9,186 nt of DNA from Nocardioides sp. (GTDB taxonomy: Bacteria; Actinomycetota; Actinomycetes; Propionibacteriales; Nocardioidaceae): contig JAOPXF010000011.1 of assembly GCA_025965295.1 (NCBI GenBank), positions 1 through 9,186 on the forward strand. Reading direction: 5' to 3'. This document shows, one piece after another, positions 6,677 through 9,186 of this stretch. Every line of letters begins with the position of its first letter. The first letter of the stretch is position 1. The notes beneath the pieces were generated by a model. The model was not told where the DNA came from. It saw only the letters and a list, made by a program, of their open reading frames with translations, and ran no database searches. Both the position numbers and the translations under genes were made by a program.

Positions 6677-6698
6677 GAGTCGAACAACTGTTCGACTC
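6677..6698. promoter_or_regulatory. LexA (SOS) box upstream of alkB
   Basis: The core TCGAACAACTGTTCGA (6680-6695) matches the actinobacterial SOS consensus TCGAAC-N4-GTTCGA at every specified base. The symmetry extends to 9-base arms, GAGTCGAAC and GTTCGACTC, around the AACT spacer. It lies about 22-37 bases before the predicted alkB transcription start, covering the -35 region, a classic position for repression by LexA. It is also 56 bases from the divergent ABC ATPase start, so control of both genes is possible. However, I see no recognisable -10 element for the ATPase gene next to it. Confidence 0.9.
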
Positions 6699-6704
6699 AT
6701 TTGG

Positions 6705-6710
6705 TATGCT
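6705..6710 (+). promoter_or_regulatory. -10 element of alkB promoter, predicted leaderless
   Basis: TATGCT fits TANNNT and stands 6 bases before the GTG start of alkB, so transcription is expected to begin at or beside the GTG. There is no Shine-Dalgarno in the 6-base gap. The left half of the LexA box, TCGAAC at 6680-6685, falls 19 bases upstream in the place of a -35 hexamer. Confidence 0.7.
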
Positions 6711-6716
6711 CGTCCC

Positions 6717-7331
6717 GTGGACTTCCAGGGCTCGCTCTTCGAGGCACCCCCCACCGGCCTCCGCTCGTTCACCGGGCTGGAGCGCCGGGCGCTGTCGCAC
6801 GGCGCCTGGGTCGACGTGCACCGCGCCTGGGTCCCGGCCGCCGACGAGGCCTTCACCGCCCTGGTCGCCGAGGTCCCCTGGCGCGCCGAGCGGCGCCAGA
6901 TGTACGACCGCATCGTCGACGTCCCCCGGCTCGTGCACACGTACGCCGACGGCGAGCCGCTGCCGCACGCCGTGCTCGAGGAGGCCCGCGAGGCCCTCAC
7001 CGAGCACTACCTGCCCGAGCTCGGCGAGCCGTTCGTGAGCGCCGGCTGCTGCTTCTACCGCGACGGCCGCGACAGCGTCGCCTGGCACGGCGACACGATC
7101 GGCCGTGGCCGGACCCAGGACACCATGGTCGCGATCGTGTCCTTCGGTGACCCCCGGCGACTCGTGCTGCGACCCCGCGGCGGCGGCGAGTCGGTGGCGG
7201 TCGAGATGGCCCACGGCGACCTCGTCGTCATGGGCGGCTCGTGCCAGCGCACCTGGGAGCACGCGGTGCCCAAGGTCGCGCACGCCGGCCCGCGGATCTC
7301 CGTCCAGTTCCGCCCGCTGAACGTCTTCTGA
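6717..7331 (+). CDS. alkB: AlkB-type Fe(II)/2-oxoglutarate dioxygenase (DNA/RNA alkylation repair)
   Basis: The 204-residue protein belongs to the AlkB family (2OG-FeII_Oxy_2), which oxidatively removes methyl groups such as 1-methyladenine and 3-methylcytosine. Iron ligands are H124 and D126 in AWHGD and H182 in WEHAVPK. The 2-oxoglutarate and substrate arginines are R193 and R199 in RISVQFR. The stretch YRDGRDSVAWHGD resembles human ABH3 more than E. coli AlkB. The Asn two residues before the conserved Tyr (N120 in E. coli AlkB) is Cys112 here, and the position of N206 is Ser195. The GTG at 6717 is favoured: it starts the family-like MDFQGSLF and is placed 6 bases after a -10 element. The LexA box just upstream predicts DNA-damage induction. 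A methyltransferase gene follows after 50 bases on the same strand and may be co-transcribed. Confidence 0.92.
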   Translation: MDFQGSLFEAPPTGLRSFTGLERRALSHGAWVDVHRAWVPAADEAFTALVAEVPWRAERRQMYDRIVDVPRLVHTYADGEPLPHAVLEEAREALTEHYLPELGEPFVSAGCCFYRDGRDSVAWHGDTIGRGRTQDTMVAIVSFGDPRRLVLRPRGGGESVAVEMAHGDLVVMGGSCQRTWEHAVPKVAHAGPRISVQFRPLNVF

Positions 7332-7381
7332 GCCACACCCGGATGCCGTTAGCGGGGGCACCGATCGGGTACTCCCCTGCC

Positions 7382-8032
7382 ATGACGAACACCGCCGCCA
7401 CCGAGGAGACCATGGCCTTCGGGGAGCTCGAGATCGCGTTCGACGAGCGGGTCCTCCGACCGCGACCGTGGACCGCCGACCAGTCCGCCTGGGCCGTCGA
7501 GCTCCTGCGTACGGCGCCGGACGGGCCGCTGCTCGAGCTCTGCTCGGGCGCCGGCCAGATCGGCCTGCTGGCCGCGGCCCGCTCGCGGCGGCCGCTGGTC
7601 TGCGTCGACGTGAACCCGGTCGCCTGCGCCTACAACCGCCGCAACGCCGAGAACGCCGGACTGGCCGACCTGGTCGAGGTCCGGGAGGGGCTGCTCGAGG
7701 AGTCGCTGCGGCCCGACGAGCGGTTCGCGGTGGTGATCGCCGACCCACCGTGGGTGCGACGTACGGAGACGGACGCCTTCCCCGAGGACCCGCTGGTCGC
7801 GATCGACGGCGGCGACGATGGTCTGGACGTCGCGTGGGCCTGCCTGCGGGTCGCGGCGCGCCACCTGTCACCGGGCGGCTCGGCCGTCCTCCAGCTCGGC
7901 ACCGTCGACCAGGCCGCGCACGTGCGCGACCGGCTCACGTCCCTGCCGGGCCTCCGGGCCGTCGAGGTGCGACAGGGCGAGCGGGGCGTGCTGCTCCGCG
8001 TCGACCGGATCGGTGACGCCTCAGGGGCGTGA
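7382..8032 (+). CDS. HemK/PrmC-like class I SAM-dependent methyltransferase
   Basis: The 216-residue protein is a single Rossmann methyltransferase domain without the N-terminal helical domain of true PrmC. Motif I is LELCSGAGQIGL (51-62), the acidic motif II is VDVNP (75-79), motif IV is ADPPW (120-124) and IDGGDDGLD (141-149) is typical of HemK relatives. DPPW replaces the NPPY of release-factor glutamine methyltransferases. It may therefore modify a different protein or small molecule, or keep glutamine/N-methylation with an altered motif. It fits the short HemK2/MTQ2-like group. The ATG at 7382 has no clear Shine-Dalgarno. A second ATG at 7412 (206 residues, MAFGELEIAF) is preceded by GAGGAG, and could be the real start. 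The 3' end overlaps the convergent CDGSH gene by 12 bases. Confidence 0.85.
   Translation: MTNTAATEETMAFGELEIAFDERVLRPRPWTADQSAWAVELLRTAPDGPLLELCSGAGQIGLLAAARSRRPLVCVDVNPVACAYNRRNAENAGLADLVEVREGLLEESLRPDERFAVVIADPPWVRRTETDAFPEDPLVAIDGGDDGLDVAWACLRVAARHLSPGGSAVLQLGTVDQAAHVRDRLTSLPGLRAVEVRQGERGVLLRVDRIGDASGA
7403..7408 (+). promoter_or_regulatory. Possible ribosome binding site for an alternative methyltransferase start at 7412
   Basis: GAGGAG stands 3 bases before the in-frame ATG at 7412. It is a better Shine-Dalgarno than anything before the ATG at 7382, though the spacing is short and it also encodes EE within the longer reading. Confidence 0.35.
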
Positions 8033-8233
8033 CGCGGCGGGCAGCACCTTGTGGGTGCCGTCGCACCAGGGCAGGTCGGACGAGTGCAGGCACCGGCACA
8101 CGGCACTGACCGGCCGCGTGGTGCGGTGCCCGACACCGTCGGGGTCCATGACCACACGATCGCCGCGCACCAGCAGCGGGCCGCCGGGGCAGACGATCTC
8201 GTCGGGGTGGTCGAAGCCGGCCCGGTCGCTCAC
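8021..8233 (-). CDS. CDGSH-type iron-sulfur protein
   Basis: The 70-residue protein has the complete CDGSH signature CRCLHSSDLPWCDGTH, with cluster ligands C46, C48, C57 and H61 (C-X-C-X8-C-X3-H). The Ser of the name is replaced by Thr, which is allowed. Such proteins hold a 2Fe-2S cluster with three Cys and one His and act in electron or cluster transfer. There is no membrane anchor, unlike mitoNEET, so it should be soluble and cytoplasmic. An extra cysteine, C15, sits in EIVCPGGPL. The GTG start (8233-8231) overlaps the stop of the upstream haem-oxygenase-like gene as GTGA. AGGG, 7 bases before it, is a plausible Shine-Dalgarno. Tight coupling suggests it supplies electrons to, or matures, that enzyme. 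Its last 12 bases overlap the convergent methyltransferase gene. Confidence 0.92.
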   Translation of the reverse strand: MSDRAGFDHPDEIVCPGGPLLVRGDRVVMDPDGVGHRTTRPVSAVCRCLHSSDLPWCDGTHKVLPAASRP

Positions 8234-9186
8234 GACGCCACCCTCTCCTCGGCCTGCCAGGACGACAGCATCGACCGGGCGAAGCGGGCCTCCAGGTCGA
8301 GGCAGGTGAACGCGCCGAAGTAGACCTCGGACACCAGGGCGGGCTCGTTGCGCACGAGGGAGCCGCAGATCGTGCGGACGGCGAGCTGCTCGTGCACGGC
8401 GTCGGCGGCGACGTGCTCGTCGTAGTAGCCGATCAGCTCCCGCGGGAACTCCAGCCGGGCCAGGCCCTGGGCCATCCGGCGCGAGGGCATCGAGCTGGTG
8501 GCCTCGAAGGCCGCGAGGTGACCCAGCGCCGCGGCACGGTGCCGCCGGTGCAGCCCGAACAGCGACATCGCGTTGTTCTGCTCCAACACCTCGACGGTCG
8601 CCTCGTCGACGTACGCGCCGTACTCGGCGCTCAGGCCGCTGGCCACGAGGCCCTCCCCGAACAGGTGGGAGTGCAGGCGGTTGGGGTCGCCACAGCCGTA
8701 CTCGTCGTACTGCAGCTCCATCAGGGCGGCCTTGGTCTCCACCGGGAGCCGGGGCACGACCCAGGCCGTCGGGTCGGCCTCCTTGAGGTGGTAGACCGAG
8801 CGCTGGCGCAGCAGCTCGAGGACCTGCTCGCGGTCGGCGTGCCGATGGACGTACGACGCGGTCGAGGGCCCGTCATCGGCCGCGACCATCTCGAAGAACG
8901 CCTCCTCGAAGGGGCCGTCGGGGATCTCGACGACGAAGCGCGCCCGGAGCCGCTCCTCGAGGTCCCTCTCGAGCTCACGCCGTACGGCGAGCAACCCGGG
9001 GTGCCACTCGAGGTCGTCGGGCGCGTCGTCGAAGCCCCGGTAGTGCAGCTCGTACAGCGCCCAGAGGGCGATCTGTGCGTCCTCGTCGCTGTCGGGTGCG
9101 AGACCGACGGGGACCTCGTCCGCACCGGCTCGCATCGCCTGGAAGAGGGCCGCGCTCAGTGCACCTCGTGCCTTCGGAATACGCAT
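8230..9186 (-). CDS. Iron-containing redox enzyme, haem-oxygenase-like fold (HDO type)
   Basis: The 318-residue protein resembles the actinobacterial 'iron-containing redox enzyme' group (Haem_oxygenas_2 related). Candidate iron ligands follow the pattern of haem-oxygenase-like diiron oxidases. H258, D262 and H265 in HVAADAVH form H-X3-D-X2-H. E228 in FEATSS lies 30 residues earlier, about the helix spacing seen in CADD. The first-helix ligands would come from the stretch with E157, E162, D167, H172 and H174 (MELQYDEYGCGDP, LHSHLF). Family members carry out oxidative chemistry on small molecules such as fatty acids, amino acids or p-aminobenzoate precursors. The substrate here is unknown. The ATG is the last codon of the window (9186-9184). 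MRIPKARGALS looks like a natural start, but an upstream start cannot be excluded. It is translationally coupled to the CDGSH gene downstream. Confidence 0.83.
   Translation of the reverse strand: MRIPKARGALSAALFQAMRAGADEVPVGLAPDSDEDAQIALWALYELHYRGFDDAPDDLEWHPGLLAVRRELERDLEERLRARFVVEIPDGPFEEAFFEMVAADDGPSTASYVHRHADREQVLELLRQRSVYHLKEADPTAWVVPRLPVETKAALMELQYDEYGCGDPNRLHSHLFGEGLVASGLSAEYGAYVDEATVEVLEQNNAMSLFGLHRRHRAAALGHLAAFEATSSMPSRRMAQGLARLEFPRELIGYYDEHVAADAVHEQLAVRTICGSLVRNEPALVSEVYFGAFTCLDLEARFARSMLSSWQAEERVAS

Noticed and set aside
6621..7871. Extension of the ABC ATPase frame to 666 residues across alkB and the methyltransferase.
   Set aside because: The added N-terminal part is Arg/Pro/Ala-rich shadow sequence antisense to two well-supported genes. 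ATPase similarity begins just after the ATG at 6620.
1..9186. Mobile element, defence island, CRISPR or biosynthetic megacluster.
   Set aside because: No transposase, integrase, nuclease-toxin pair, spaced direct repeats or modular synthase is visible. Gene content looks like ordinary actinobacterial chromosome.

Overview
This is a GC-rich, densely packed chromosomal window from an actinobacterium. The codon use (third position almost always G or C), the GTG starts, the apparently leaderless promoters and the gene families point to something like Nocardioides or another Nocardioidaceae, but the genus is an inference. I see no rRNA, tRNA, CRISPR array, transposase or prophage gene. The window holds eleven protein-coding genes. 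Two touch the window edges: one is cut at its 5' end, and one starts exactly at the edge.

Left part (1-3561, + strand). The C-terminal three quarters of a HelD/HelR-type superfamily 1 ATPase (RNA polymerase recycling motor) is followed by a secreted protein built of carboxypeptidase-regulatory-like beta-sandwich repeats. Five bases after that gene comes an HD-superfamily metal phosphohydrolase (COG4339-like). An unusually AT-rich inverted repeat with 19-base arms (3589-3653) fills the gap before the next, convergent operon.

Middle (3666-6620). A minus-strand pair, cutC and a DUF4031 gene, is joined by a 4-base GTGA stop/start overlap. Diverging from cutC is a small cysteine-containing protein of unknown function. 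Its 3' end overlaps, tail to tail by 35 bases, a GntR/HutC-type regulator with a UTRA sensor domain. Upstream of the regulator on the same strand is a MacB/LolD-type ABC ATPase with no permease gene beside it.

Right part (6621-9186). The ATPase gene and an AlkB-type dioxygenase gene diverge from a 96-base region. This region contains a perfect actinobacterial LexA box (TCGAAC-N4-GTTCGA) sitting just upstream of a TATGCT -10 element that is 6 bases from the GTG start of alkB. The alkB gene is therefore predicted to be SOS-controlled and leaderless. A HemK/PrmC-like methyltransferase follows alkB. It overlaps tail to tail by 12 bases with a minus-strand pair, again joined by a GTGA overlap: a haem-oxygenase-like iron redox enzyme (HDO type) and a CDGSH iron-sulfur protein.

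The most interesting points are the SOS-type alkB promoter, the HDO plus CDGSH pair beside a methyltransferase, the AT-rich inverted repeat, and the recurring leaderless -10 elements.
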